In this document: in pieces, positions 1 to 6,748 of the stretch
Layout: each line of letters opens with the position of its first letter
Numbering within the stretch: position 1 is the stretch's first letter
Program-made: the position numbers and the translations under genes
DNA from: a virus
Direction: 5' to 3' (one strand)
DNA: 62,291 nucleotides
Virus record (IMG/VR): IMGVR_UViG_3300031718_000010
Coordinates: 1 to 62,291 of that record
The notes under the pieces: generated by a model
Told to the model about the DNA's origin: nothing
What the model saw: the letters and a program-made list of their open reading frames with translations, nothing else
Database searches by the model: none

Positions 1-127
1 CTCTCTCATCCCCTATAGCATCAATTATCCGTCTATAAGCCTTATGTTGGCTCCATTTTCTACTCTCAGGAGTCAATAATACGATAAACAAGCTATCAGG
101 CCTATCCTCAGGACAATACCCCTGCCC
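1..127. repeat. 127-bp terminal direct repeat, left copy
   Basis: Identical base for base to 62165-62291. It shows that the sequence closes into a circle of about 62,164 bp. Either the DNA is circular or circularly permuted and the assembler left a k-mer-sized overlap, or the genome has short direct terminal repeats. The exact length of 127, the largest common assembler k-mer, favours the first reading. The repeat lies inside a minus-strand gene that is intact only when the ends are joined. Confidence 0.97.
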
Positions 128-220
128 TTGGCATCTCTCACCTAACGCTAATATAGCTTTAATCCTTATTTCCCTTGCCCATTTATCCTTAGCAGCCTTT
201 ACACTAGCTGGATTCCTCAT
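1..220 (-). CDS. HNH-fold-like zinc protein, N-terminal part (gene crosses the circle join)
   Basis: ATG at 220 follows a Shine-Dalgarno AAGGA 6 nt upstream. The frame runs off the window at base 1 and continues, through the terminal repeat, in the frame ending at 61998, giving a 128-residue protein. The order of elements (basic helix, C-x5-C, a hydrophobic strand, then C-x2-C) copies the HNH endonucleases of this genome (11164-11745, 15746-16228). However, the strand where they carry the catalytic His-His reads LLTP here, so it is probably a non-catalytic zinc-binding relative. A TTGACA-17-TAGTAT promoter lies upstream at 276-304. Confidence 0.75.
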   Translation of the reverse strand, partial: MRNPASVKAAKDKWAREIRIKAILALGERCQGQGYCPEDRPDSLFIVLLTPESRKWSQHKAYRRIIDAIGDER

Positions 221-249
221 TTTAATTCCTTTATTATCATAATAATATG

Positions 250-290
250 GTATCTAATTTTACCCTCTAATATCCATACTATTAGATACG
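250..290. repeat. Inverted repeat GTATCTAAT / ATTAGATAC (operator-like), pair 1
   Basis: Perfect 9-bp arms at 250-258 and 281-289, 22 nt apart. The same motif forms a second pair at 440-478. The pair overlaps a minus-strand promoter, so it may be a repressor or activator site; an origin iteron is an alternative. Confidence 0.6.
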
Positions 291-304
291 CTTAAATTTG
301 TCAA
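276..304 (-). promoter_or_regulatory. sigma70-type promoter for the gene crossing the join
   Basis: On the minus strand, TTGACA (304-299), a 17-nt spacer and TAGTAT (281-276). It points at the ATG at 220. One ATTAGATAC motif (281-290) lies inside the spacer and its inverted partner (250-258) lies just past the expected start site, the arrangement expected of a repressed promoter. Confidence 0.6.
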
Positions 305-439
305 TAATAATTTATAAGTCCCTTATTATCAGTATTTCCATAATGCTAAACATCATCAATAAGGCCTCACAAGGGAGTTGTCTCCATATATCACTCCCTC
401 GCCTACGGCTCGGTCGCTGATATGCGATTTCCAACTCGC

Positions 440-478
440 ATTAGATACGGTAATATCTATATAGCTCTCGTATCTAAT
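440..478. repeat. Inverted repeat ATTAGATACG / CGTATCTAAT (operator-like), pair 2
   Basis: Perfect 10-bp arms at 440-449 and 469-478 with a 19-nt AT-rich centre. The half-site matches the pair at 250-289. Four exact copies of a 9-mer within 230 bp of non-coding DNA are unlikely to be chance. Confidence 0.6.
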
Positions 479-595
479 AGGCTTTTTGAAAACAGCCAAT
501 CGATAATAAAGGACTTAATCAATAAGCATAAGTGGTTATTGTCTCGCTCGTATAGCTCGTATTATACAGATATATAAGGAGATATAAAATAACAC

Positions 596-625
596 TTGAC
601 AAGTAATAAATCAATATGTTACACT
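596..625 (+). promoter_or_regulatory. sigma70-type promoter
   Basis: TTGACA at 596-601, 18-nt spacer, TACACT at 620-625, preceded by TGT (extended -10-like). No gene follows directly. The expected transcript would run through the 675-693 hairpin and converge on the minus-strand gene at 716-904, so it may make a short RNA. Confidence 0.45.
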
Positions 626-674
626 CGCACCCGGAATAATCTAATAATAGAAATTATGTATTATATTATGGTCT

Positions 675-693
675 CCCCCTAGAACCTTGGGGG
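675..693 (+). terminator. GC hairpin, possible terminator
   Basis: CCCCC (675-679) pairs with GGGGG (689-693), with two further pairs inside the stem. A moderately T-rich stretch follows. It lies about 45 nt past the expected start of the 596-625 promoter and just before the end of a convergent gene. The U-tract is weak, so an attenuator or short structured RNA is equally possible. Confidence 0.35.
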
Positions 694-715
694 TGGCTTA
701 TTGTTTCAACTTTAT

Positions 716-904
716 TTAGGGTGTAACTGGCTTAGGGGAGAACTTATCAGTCATATTGCATGCTTGCTCATGTCTATCGCATAGTAGGCAGTAGATAGAT
801 TCGGGGGTTGCAAAGTTACGAGGAGAATCAAGCAAGTCCCTATTACAAGAGGGACACTTCTTAATCGTCTTGGTGGGATTATCCACATTTGGATGATAGC
901 TCAT
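716..904 (-). CDS. Small zinc-ribbon protein
   Basis: A 62-residue product with CPSC and CLLC pairs about 25 residues apart, a typical zinc ribbon. I chose the ATG at 904; an in-frame start at 967 would run into the divergent promoter. No clear ribosome site is visible. It is divergent from the gene at 973 across a 68-bp promoter region and is one of many tiny zinc-ribbon genes in this genome. Function unknown. Confidence 0.55.
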   Translation of the reverse strand: MSYHPNVDNPTKTIKKCPSCNRDLLDSPRNFATPESIYCLLCDRHEQACNMTDKFSPKPVTP

Positions 905-937
905 TTTAATCAAAAAGTCAACTAAAAAAAATAATCC

Positions 938-966
938 TTGACGAAACAAAGGGCTTACTGTATACA
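938..966 (+). promoter_or_regulatory. sigma70-type promoter producing a probably leaderless mRNA
   Basis: TTGACG (938-943), exactly 17 nt, then TATACA (961-966). The ATG of the next gene starts 7 nt after the -10 box, where +1 is expected, so the transcript should have no 5' leader. The promoter at 61621-61649 has the same geometry. It is the only strong promoter seen ahead of the rightward structural genes. Confidence 0.65.
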
Positions 967-972
967 ATAAGC

Positions 973-1164
973 ATGGTTGCTTCTTTAACCGAACAGCAAT
1001 TAGCTGCTATCACTTATCCTGACTGTCCAACGTGTGGGTATAGGATGCAGCTATTAATGGCTAATCAAGTTGTTACCCAATTCGTCTGTTATAGACATGA
1101 CCAGCCTTATTATATCAATAAGCACTCTGGCATTTGTCTAGGGCCTAATGGGAGGATAGCATAA
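973..1164 (+). CDS. Small zinc-ribbon protein, first gene of the rightward operon
   Basis: 63 residues with CPTC near residue 18 and a later Cys/His pair, consistent with a small zinc-binding domain. The ATG coincides with the predicted transcription start, and no ribosome site exists upstream. It is separated by one base from the gene at 1166. Function unknown; an early DNA- or protein-binding role is only a guess. Confidence 0.6.
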   Translation: MVASLTEQQLAAITYPDCPTCGYRMQLLMANQVVTQFVCYRHDQPYYINKHSGICLGPNGRIA

Positions 1165-1165
1165 T

Positions 1166-1390
1166 ATGTCATACGGACCAGTTAGTTCATCGGATATCTC
1201 CCAGGCTATCTCTAACCATCTAGCTAAACTAAGGATGGATAATATGAAAAGAGAACGTAAATGTCCATCCTGTGGCTTCCCAAACAGGGTATGGATGGAC
1301 TCTAGGTGGCGTTGTTATAGTAACTTTTGCACAGTTATAACTAGTATTATTAATATTAAGTATGCTGAAATGGGGTATAATAATGGCTAA
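1166..1390 (+). CDS. Small zinc-finger protein
   Basis: 74 residues; CPSC at about 34-37 and a C-x4-C pair (CYSNFC) form a likely zinc site after a basic stretch. GGAGG precedes the ATG. The end overlaps the next start by 8 nt, so the two are translationally coupled. No family recognised. Confidence 0.6.
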   Translation: MSYGPVSSSDISQAISNHLAKLRMDNMKRERKCPSCGFPNRVWMDSRWRCYSNFCTVITSIINIKYAEMGYNNG

Positions 1391-1613
1391 ACTAGGTCAA
1401 CTTGGATGTAGTGGCCCTGAAGCCAGGGCTAGATTAGTCAGGATATTAGATATGGGCCTAGCTGATTTAGTATCCAACAATAGCGCCCCTTTAACTAGTA
1501 GAGAGGCTAAATTTATCAAAGATATGCAGGAGGCCGTTGAAAATAACCCTAACTTTGAGCCATCTTATGGCCAAGTTACATGGCTTGAGGACCTAAAGGA
1601 GAAGTACCTGTGA
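1383..1613 (+). CDS. Hypothetical protein
   Basis: 76 residues from the ATG at 1383, which overlaps the previous gene; an in-frame start 21 nt upstream is less likely. Mostly helical, with no zinc motif. The stop TGA overlaps the GTG start of the next gene (GTGA). Function unknown. Confidence 0.55.
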   Translation: MAKLGQLGCSGPEARARLVRILDMGLADLVSNNSAPLTSREAKFIKDMQEAVENNPNFEPSYGQVTWLEDLKEKYL

Positions 1614-2068
1614 TATGGACAATAACCCTCAAATGGATGACCAAACTAACAGGTTGGATACAACAGAAGGCAGCAATAGAGCAAATGGCCAAGACCAAAC
1701 AGAAGCACAAAGTAGTAATAACAATGCTAGCCCCTTCCCAACCGCTGACGAACTCCTTGCCACCCTCCATAAACGTCAGCAAGCAGCTGGGAGGGCAGGT
1801 GGGCTATCCCGCTCATTCGCAAAAAGGGAAGCCACTAAGCGAAACATCGCCAAAGCTAGACAAAGCAGATGGCCAGGAAGAGAACAAGCTAATAGAGCAC
1901 GGGCTGAGGGAAATCAACCAAATAGTAGCCAAGGTGAACGAGAGACAGAGGAGCCTAACAACAGCTGATATACAAAATGAGGCTAATTGGCAGCTTGATA
2001 ATTATCTAGCGAATTATGATAATATTAGCCCTAGTCTAAGGGAGATTGAAAAATGCCCCGAGGAGTAA
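1610..2068 (+). CDS. Hypothetical protein, long frame containing an overprinted gene
   Basis: 152 residues from a GTG at 1610, with an excellent AAGGAG 7 nt upstream. The last ~33 residues use codons typical of the genome, but bases 1615-1968 are also covered by a second open frame on the same strand that looks just as protein-like. In that stretch this frame has atypical composition, as expected where two frames constrain each other. The end overlaps the next gene by 16 nt. No family recognised. Confidence 0.5.
   Translation: MIWTITLKWMTKLTGWIQQKAAIEQMAKTKQKHKVVITMLAPSQPLTNSLPPSINVSKQLGGQVGYPAHSQKGKPLSETSPKLDKADGQEENKLIEHGLREINQIVAKVNERQRSLTTADIQNEANWQLDNYLANYDNISPSLREIEKCPEE
1615..1968 (+). 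CDS. Basic, disordered protein encoded wholly inside another gene
   Basis: 117 residues in a different frame of 1610-2068. The N-terminal half is acidic and N/Q-rich. A segment near residues 43-85 (TADELLATLHKRQQAAGRAG followed by a basic helix) resembles the small basic phage proteins seen beside terminases. It shares the AAGGAG of the 1610 start (12-nt spacing). It may be the better translated of the two; both probably exist. Confidence 0.5.
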   Translation: MDNNPQMDDQTNRLDTTEGSNRANGQDQTEAQSSNNNASPFPTADELLATLHKRQQAAGRAGGLSRSFAKREATKRNIAKARQSRWPGREQANRARAEGNQPNSSQGERETEEPNNS

Positions 2069-2523
2069 TAGCCCCACCTAAAACTATAGCTGAACAGGCT
2101 ATAATTAAGGCTAAATTAGACGCTATAGGTGCTCCTAGATTGGATAAGATAACTGGCCTTAATCAAATTAAGTATAAAGAGAAAAAGGGCCATCCACAAA
2201 AGCTGTTTCGTCATCAACCACCTGAGGTAGCTAAGCTGGCTGCTATCCATTTAGCCAAACTATTAGATAAGCATAAACGTAAAATGGAGATGAAATCTCC
2301 TAAGGGTAGAAATGGTTATTATGGTATCCTAGTTGGGGTGGCGACAGGTATGGCTAGGAAGGAATTAGGCTTATCTAAAAGCTGGGAAGCGATGAGGAGG
2401 TCAGGTATCCCCTCTAAGACCATGAAAAAGAAATATAAAAAGTCCCTTGGTATCATCGTCCCTTATCAACCTGAACCTGGACCTGTAGGACAAGTTAAGC
2501 AAGGTGATTTAACTGGAATATAA
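2053..2523 (+). CDS. Basic hypothetical protein (possible small-terminase candidate)
   Basis: 156 residues, strongly basic, with a helix-rich centre and a helix-turn-helix-like stretch near residues 105-130 (LGLSKSWEAMRRSGIPSKTM). Its position a few genes before the large terminase and its DNA-binding look make it a candidate small terminase subunit, but no diagnostic motif is visible. It overlaps the previous gene by 16 nt. Confidence 0.5.
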   Translation: MPRGVIAPPKTIAEQAIIKAKLDAIGAPRLDKITGLNQIKYKEKKGHPQKLFRHQPPEVAKLAAIHLAKLLDKHKRKMEMKSPKGRNGYYGILVGVATGMARKELGLSKSWEAMRRSGIPSKTMKKKYKKSLGIIVPYQPEPGPVGQVKQGDLTGI

Positions 2524-2524
2524 T

Positions 2525-2779
2525 ATGTCTAAACCCCTTCCTCCATGCTTGAATAGAAGCTGTCCTAAATATAAGTCTAATGAGATGATGGCTGTTATTA
2601 AATATGACGATACATCTGTCACCTTCTATTGTAAATCATGCCAAGGTATCCATGTTCGCACCATAGACTGGCGTAGGGCTACTCAGGAAAATAAATATAG
2701 AACATATGGCAGGCCTGAGTATGCTAGGAATAAAGCATTCTTTTTTCAAGGTAGAAATAAAATAGATAGGAGCCATTAA
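2525..2779 (+). CDS. Zinc-ribbon hypothetical protein
   Basis: 84 residues; C-x4-C near the N-terminus (CLNRSC) and CKSC at 36-39 make a zinc ribbon with a strand between, like TFIIS-type ribbons. The rest is basic. It abuts its neighbours: 1 base after the previous stop and an overlapping stop/start at 2779. Confidence 0.6.
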   Translation: MSKPLPPCLNRSCPKYKSNEMMAVIKYDDTSVTFYCKSCQGIHVRTIDWRRATQENKYRTYGRPEYARNKAFFFQGRNKIDRSH

Positions 2780-3393
2780 TGCCCTCAGTTCAAGTTAAAG
2801 GTCAGCCAGTTCCAGCAGCTAATCAAGTTCAAGCTAAATTAATAGTCCCTGAACCTATTAAGGATGAACCAACTCCTTTACCAGCTACATTAGCTAAAGT
2901 TGAACCTGAACCAGCTATCCCCGTTGACCAGCTGCCAGTTAAATCACAAGATGAACTAGCAGCTATATCTATAGCCACCCAAACTATATCTCAACGTAAA
3001 AATATGACCCCATCAACCGAACCAGCTAAACCTGAACTAACCCATGAGGATAGGGTTAAACAGGCTAAGTTAGCTGCTGAAACTAGATGGAGTAAACGCT
3101 ATAACTGGGAAGATAGCCCTATTGAGGATGCCCTTGAATATCTAGCTGAGATTAGATTAGAAGTTGAACGTGGGGGGCTAGTGTTACAGCGTAGGGTAAG
3201 TGATATGAGAGTTGAAAAGGTTAAATGCTTCGGTTGTGATAATATTATAAACGTAAGCGAAGGTAGGTGGGCTACATATCGTACTCGTAATAATTATAAC
3301 ACTGGTATCCCTGAGACTCAATATGCCTGTTCAGCTGCTTGTGCGTTAAAGCTAAATAAGGAATTTGTCCATCCAACTAATAATAGAGGATAA
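2779..3393 (+). CDS. Hypothetical protein with C-terminal zinc site
   Basis: 204 residues. The N-terminal ~95 residues are P/E/V-rich and probably disordered. A basic helical block (about 98-115) and a helical region follow, then CFGC and C-x3-C (CSAAC), a probable zinc-binding domain. Such linker-plus-zinc proteins can bind nucleic acid, but I recognise no family. Confidence 0.55.
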   Translation: MPSVQVKGQPVPAANQVQAKLIVPEPIKDEPTPLPATLAKVEPEPAIPVDQLPVKSQDELAAISIATQTISQRKNMTPSTEPAKPELTHEDRVKQAKLAAETRWSKRYNWEDSPIEDALEYLAEIRLEVERGGLVLQRRVSDMRVEKVKCFGCDNIINVSEGRWATYRTRNNYNTGIPETQYACSAACALKLNKEFVHPTNNRG

Positions 3394-3408
3394 AAGGGGG
3401 ATAAGGTT

Positions 3409-3963
3409 ATGAAAGGTCATTTCGCGTATATATCAGGTTATCTAATCTGTGGAGGGTGTGGCTCATCCTTATGTCCATATAACCCTCAAACACCAATAGA
3501 TAATGAATATACCTATAGGGTATATTGTACCAACCCAAGTTGTGCTTGTTATCTTGAAGTATATGAGCCGACTGATAAAATCAAAGTAGGCCTAATCCCA
3601 ACTAAGTTAAGGGCACCTGACCCTAATGCTGTTGCTCAACAACAGCAACAGGCACAAGTTAGGTTAGCAGGTGAGATAGCCAATCAACGGACTGGGATAG
3701 GTGCAACTGGACATGATGACCGTATTGTGGCTGTTAATGTCCCAGGTACATTTCAAGTGACGGACCCAAGGGAATGGACACAGTTAACTAATATTGAGGC
3801 TCCTCCGCTCCCTAGGAATATAGCTGAACGGGAAGCACAAGTTATTAGGAATGCTCAACTCGTTACCGAGACTCCACGTTTATTAACTCGTGAGGAAGTT
3901 GAACAAAGGTATCCAACAAACCCTAACCAAGCTGAAACTCCTGGAGGCCTAATACGTCGCTAG
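3409..3963 (+). CDS. Zinc-ribbon hypothetical protein preceding terminase
   Basis: 184 residues starting with a strand-rich domain with CGGC, a second C and a later C-x4-C, consistent with a zinc ribbon. A Q/A-rich linker and an extended tail follow. The final codons contain CTGGAGG (3941-3947), which looks like the ribosome site for the terminase. Confidence 0.55.
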   Translation: MKGHFAYISGYLICGGCGSSLCPYNPQTPIDNEYTYRVYCTNPSCACYLEVYEPTDKIKVGLIPTKLRAPDPNAVAQQQQQAQVRLAGEIANQRTGIGATGHDDRIVAVNVPGTFQVTDPREWTQLTNIEAPPLPRNIAEREAQVIRNAQLVTETPRLLTREEVEQRYPTNPNQAETPGGLIRR

Positions 3964-3995
3964 ACCTTGATAGGGCTACTCTATTACTTAGCAAA

Positions 3996-5828
3996 TTGCC
4001 CATAATAGACAGAGAAAGTGGAGCTAAGTGTAACTTTCGCTTTCGTTATAATCAATGGCTATTAAAGGAACAGTTAAAGGTTCATCAAAAAAAGATAGGT
4101 GGTAAAATTAGAGGAGTCAGCGTTAAAGCTAGACGTGTAGGTGTTAGCAGCGAGATAGATGGTTTCGCTACTTGTCATATCGCAGGTTCCCCAAATGCCA
4201 GGGCTAAGATAGTAGCCTGCTTAGCTGATACCTCTAAGGAATTATTTGATGTCCCAGTTAACCTAATCAGAGCATGGCCCTTCCCCTTACCTGAACCCCT
4301 CGCAACCAAAATCACCTATCCCCATAAAGCAGGTGACTCAACACTAGTCATAATGACCGCCCAAACCGCCATAGCTGGCCGTGGTGGACGTTGTACATTT
4401 CTCCATTTATCTGAAGCAGCCTTCTTCCCAGTGGGTGGGGGTTCATTTACCTCACTATTTCCAAGCGTCCCAGACGACCCAGATACAGGTATATTCGTTG
4501 AGTCCACCGCCTACGGTAAAGTAGGAATAGGCCAAGCCTTCTGGGAGTTTTGGGAAGCCGCTGTTAATGGTGATACTGAATTCTTCCCCTCATTCCTCAC
4601 ATGGTTAGATGACCCTATTTGTTTTCGTGTTCCTGAAGATATTGATATAACTAAACTAAACACAGATGAGAAGGATATCCTAGCAATAGCCGCTATCCAT
4701 TGCTCATCTAAGTGTGGTAGGTGTGAACATTGTTATGATGCTTTAGGTCGTATTGCTTGGAGACGATGGGCTATCCCTAACCTCTGTCAAGGTAAAGTAG
4801 ACAAATTCAGACAGGAATATCCAATAACCGCAGAGGAGGCCTTCTATGCTTCAACCGCCCAAGCCTTTGAACCAGACGAGCGTAGATACGCTAGAGAATG
4901 TGTTAACGCTGGACCTACCCCTCAATACGGACGCCTTACCCAACTCCTCGACGCTTATGGAAATCCAGTCAAAGATAGAGCAGTCTTTAGCCCTGACGAG
5001 CGTTCCAGTCTTGTTATATGGCGTCATCCTAACCCTCTTTACAACTATTATCTCGGCGTTGACTGTGCAAGAGGTGTTGAAAGTACAGATGACTATAGAA
5101 TTAGAGAAGGGAAAGACTACGCTGCTATTGCAGGGTATTGTGGCCAAACAGGGGAACAAGTCTGTAGGTATACATCTAAAATTGGCTCCGAAGCCTTAGC
5201 CTCTCTATTATTCGTAATGGGGAAATATTATAATAACGCAATGGTGGCTATTGAGCTAACTGGTAATTTAGGCTTATGGGTTCAATCAGTATTAAGGACC
5301 AGATATAAGTATACCAATTTCTATCGTTGGAAGGGCAGGGATGATAGGATGCCTAATGGTTATTCTATCTCTGCTTCTATTGGCTTTGAGATGAACGCTA
5401 GAACTAGGCCAATGATACTTGAATCCTTTAGAGGTGGATTATATACTAAACGCTGCATCCCGCGTGACCCATTATTATTACAACAAATGGAAGCTGCTGA
5501 GATGATAGCTGGGGCTTGGGAGGTTCCTGCTAGAATACATGATGATGCTTTAGTATCAAATATGGTAGCCTGGATTTGTAAAGAACAATGGTTTCATAAT
5601 CTCCCTATCAGTACAGGTAATAAATATCTATTAGGTGAGGAAACTCAATTAGAAAAAGGTGAGATGGAATCAGCTAAAGTAGCTATCTCATCAGCCAAAT
5701 CAGACGTTGAAATGCAAGTTAAACAACATTGGAATATGATGTTAAAAAAGATAAAAGCAGCTGGGCAATATAATGAGTTAACTAGTCCTAATAGCGGTGA
5801 GAACCCAGATAGATTAGCTGGAATTTAG
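3996..5828 (+). CDS. terL: Terminase large subunit
   Basis: ATP-driven DNA packaging motor and headful/cos nuclease. From the TTG at 3996: a variant Walker A near residues 44-52 (KARRVGVSS), Walker B FLHLSE at about 135-140, and the RNase H-like nuclease with GVDCARG (~352), VAIELTGN (~417) and HDD (~515). The TTG has no ribosome site. The frame is open upstream, and ACG at 3954 sits 6 nt after GGAGG (3943-3947). Starting there adds SLDLDRATLLLSKL, a better terminase N-terminus, so the true start may be a near-cognate codon. Confidence 0.93.
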   Translation: MPIIDRESGAKCNFRFRYNQWLLKEQLKVHQKKIGGKIRGVSVKARRVGVSSEIDGFATCHIAGSPNARAKIVACLADTSKELFDVPVNLIRAWPFPLPEPLATKITYPHKAGDSTLVIMTAQTAIAGRGGRCTFLHLSEAAFFPVGGGSFTSLFPSVPDDPDTGIFVESTAYGKVGIGQAFWEFWEAAVNGDTEFFPSFLTWLDDPICFRVPEDIDITKLNTDEKDILAIAAIHCSSKCGRCEHCYDALGRIAWRRWAIPNLCQGKVDKFRQEYPITAEEAFYASTAQAFEPDERRYARECVNAGPTPQYGRLTQLLDAYGNPVKDRAVFSPDERSSLVIWRHPNPLYNYYLGVDCARGVESTDDYRIREGKDYAAIAGYCGQTGEQVCRYTSKIGSEALASLLFVMGKYYNNAMVAIELTGNLGLWVQSVLRTRYKYTNFYRWKGRDDRMPNGYSISASIGFEMNARTRPMILESFRGGLYTKRCIPRDPLLLQQMEAAEMIAGAWEVPARIHDDALVSNMVAWICKEQWFHNLPISTGNKYLLGEETQLEKGEMESAKVAISSAKSDVEMQVKQHWNMMLKKIKAAGQYNELTSPNSGENPDRLAGI

Positions 5829-5838
5829 AGGGGATATA

Positions 5839-6345
5839 ATGAATCAACCTTATATAGTTAAACTACTAACTTTATTCGTTAAGCGTAATAAAGGTCCTAT
5901 TCGTATATCCTGTAACGAGCTAATGGACTCAGATGTAGGCCAAGGTATTAGAGTTTGGTGGGATAGTGAAACTAGAGAGCTAGTAGTAGACTTTATGCCC
6001 TCAGGTTCAAAAGTCTATGTAATAGAGGAAAATAAATCATGGCTACAGAACCAATTAATCCCTCAGGAGTCATTGAACAATCCCAAATTACCCCAATCGA
6101 GAGAGGAGCTAATATCCAAGGCGTGGACGGACTCAGCAGCAACTCCCTCGAATCAGGAGTTGTTAAACGCACGCGTGGAAAGGGCAGGCAAAAACAGGAA
6201 CCTGAAACTAGAGGACCAGGACCTAGCCCTAGCGGAAGCGGAACGGGAGAAACGCAGAATAATGAAGTCAATCGAGTCGTTCAGCAGCCCGTCGCCAGCG
6301 GTAGAAACCCTTTCAAGGATTCCGCCAACATTCTTCAAGCAATAG
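5839..6345 (+). CDS. Hypothetical protein whose 3' half overlaps the next gene
   Basis: 168 residues, good AGGGG 6-7 nt before the ATG. The N-terminal ~67 residues form a compact beta-rich domain with codon usage like its neighbours. From 6039 to its end it is read in a different frame from the gene 6039-6731 over 307 nt. In that half it encodes a charged helix (from SREELISKAW on). Without this gene there would be a 200-nt hole after the terminase, so I take both as real. Confidence 0.6.
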   Translation: MNQPYIVKLLTLFVKRNKGPIRISCNELMDSDVGQGIRVWWDSETRELVVDFMPSGSKVYVIEENKSWLQNQLIPQESLNNPKLPQSREELISKAWTDSAATPSNQELLNARVERAGKNRNLKLEDQDLALAEAEREKRRIMKSIESFSSPSPAVETLSRIPPTFFKQ

Positions 6346-6731
6346 CAGACCGTTTCGTAGATGCTCGTAAACATCAGAAAGCAGCCGCATGGCGTCAACT
6401 CCAAGTTGACCTAATGCACGCTTCTCCTTTCATTTGCCCAGTTATCATCCCGTATAAGGACCTAATTAGCATTGTAAGTGATATAGAAAAAGAGATAAAA
6501 GGAGCAACCGAGCAAGTAGGTAAGTCAAATGAAGAGATAATGGCCTCGTTCCTAAGTGGTGAAGGAAGCCTAGTTGTGGCTGAAATGAACATAGCCCCTG
6601 ACATGACTCATGGTAAATCTATTGACAGCCATGATATTATCAAATCAGATGGAGGAGAAGATGGTCCCGTCAAGGATATACCCCTGTCCGTTGACCCTTC
6701 TATCCCGCCAATCTCTCCTCCATCTAGTTGA
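6039..6731 (+). CDS. Hypothetical protein preceding portal; overprinted 5' third
   Basis: 230 residues with GAGG 9-10 nt before the ATG. Residues 1-100 are low-complexity (P/G/S/T/R-rich) and coincide with the dual-coded stretch 6039-6345. The rest is helical and then acidic. It ends right at the portal start. Position between terminase and portal suggests a head or packaging accessory protein, but no family is recognised. Confidence 0.6.
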   Translation: MATEPINPSGVIEQSQITPIERGANIQGVDGLSSNSLESGVVKRTRGKGRQKQEPETRGPGPSPSGSGTGETQNNEVNRVVQQPVASGRNPFKDSANILQAIADRFVDARKHQKAAAWRQLQVDLMHASPFICPVIIPYKDLISIVSDIEKEIKGATEQVGKSNEEIMASFLSGEGSLVVAEMNIAPDMTHGKSIDSHDIIKSDGGEDGPVKDIPLSVDPSIPPISPPSS

Positions 6732-6748
6732 TTCTATTATGGATAACT

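Larger units (their letters stand above)
221..715. other. 495-bp non-coding control region
   Basis: No convincing gene on either strand. It contains four copies of ATTAGATAC(G) arranged as two inverted pairs, a 6-bp inverted repeat GGGAGT/ACTCCC (373-378/393-398), at least two promoter-like sequences (one per strand) and a GC-rich hairpin at 675-693. The region separates the minus-strand gene crossing the join from the divergent gene pair at 716-1164, so it is a candidate control or replication region. Confidence 0.6.

Noticed and set aside
716-967. Longer start for the small zinc protein at 967
   Set aside because: It would cover the divergent sigma70 promoter at 938-966 and adds a hydrophobic stretch without ribosome site.
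4846-5199. 117-codon second frame inside the terminase gene with a hydrophobic segment (holin-like)
   Set aside because: No good ribosome site, both ends lie inside a strongly conserved enzyme, and the enclosing protein is not low-complexity here; probably a chance open frame.
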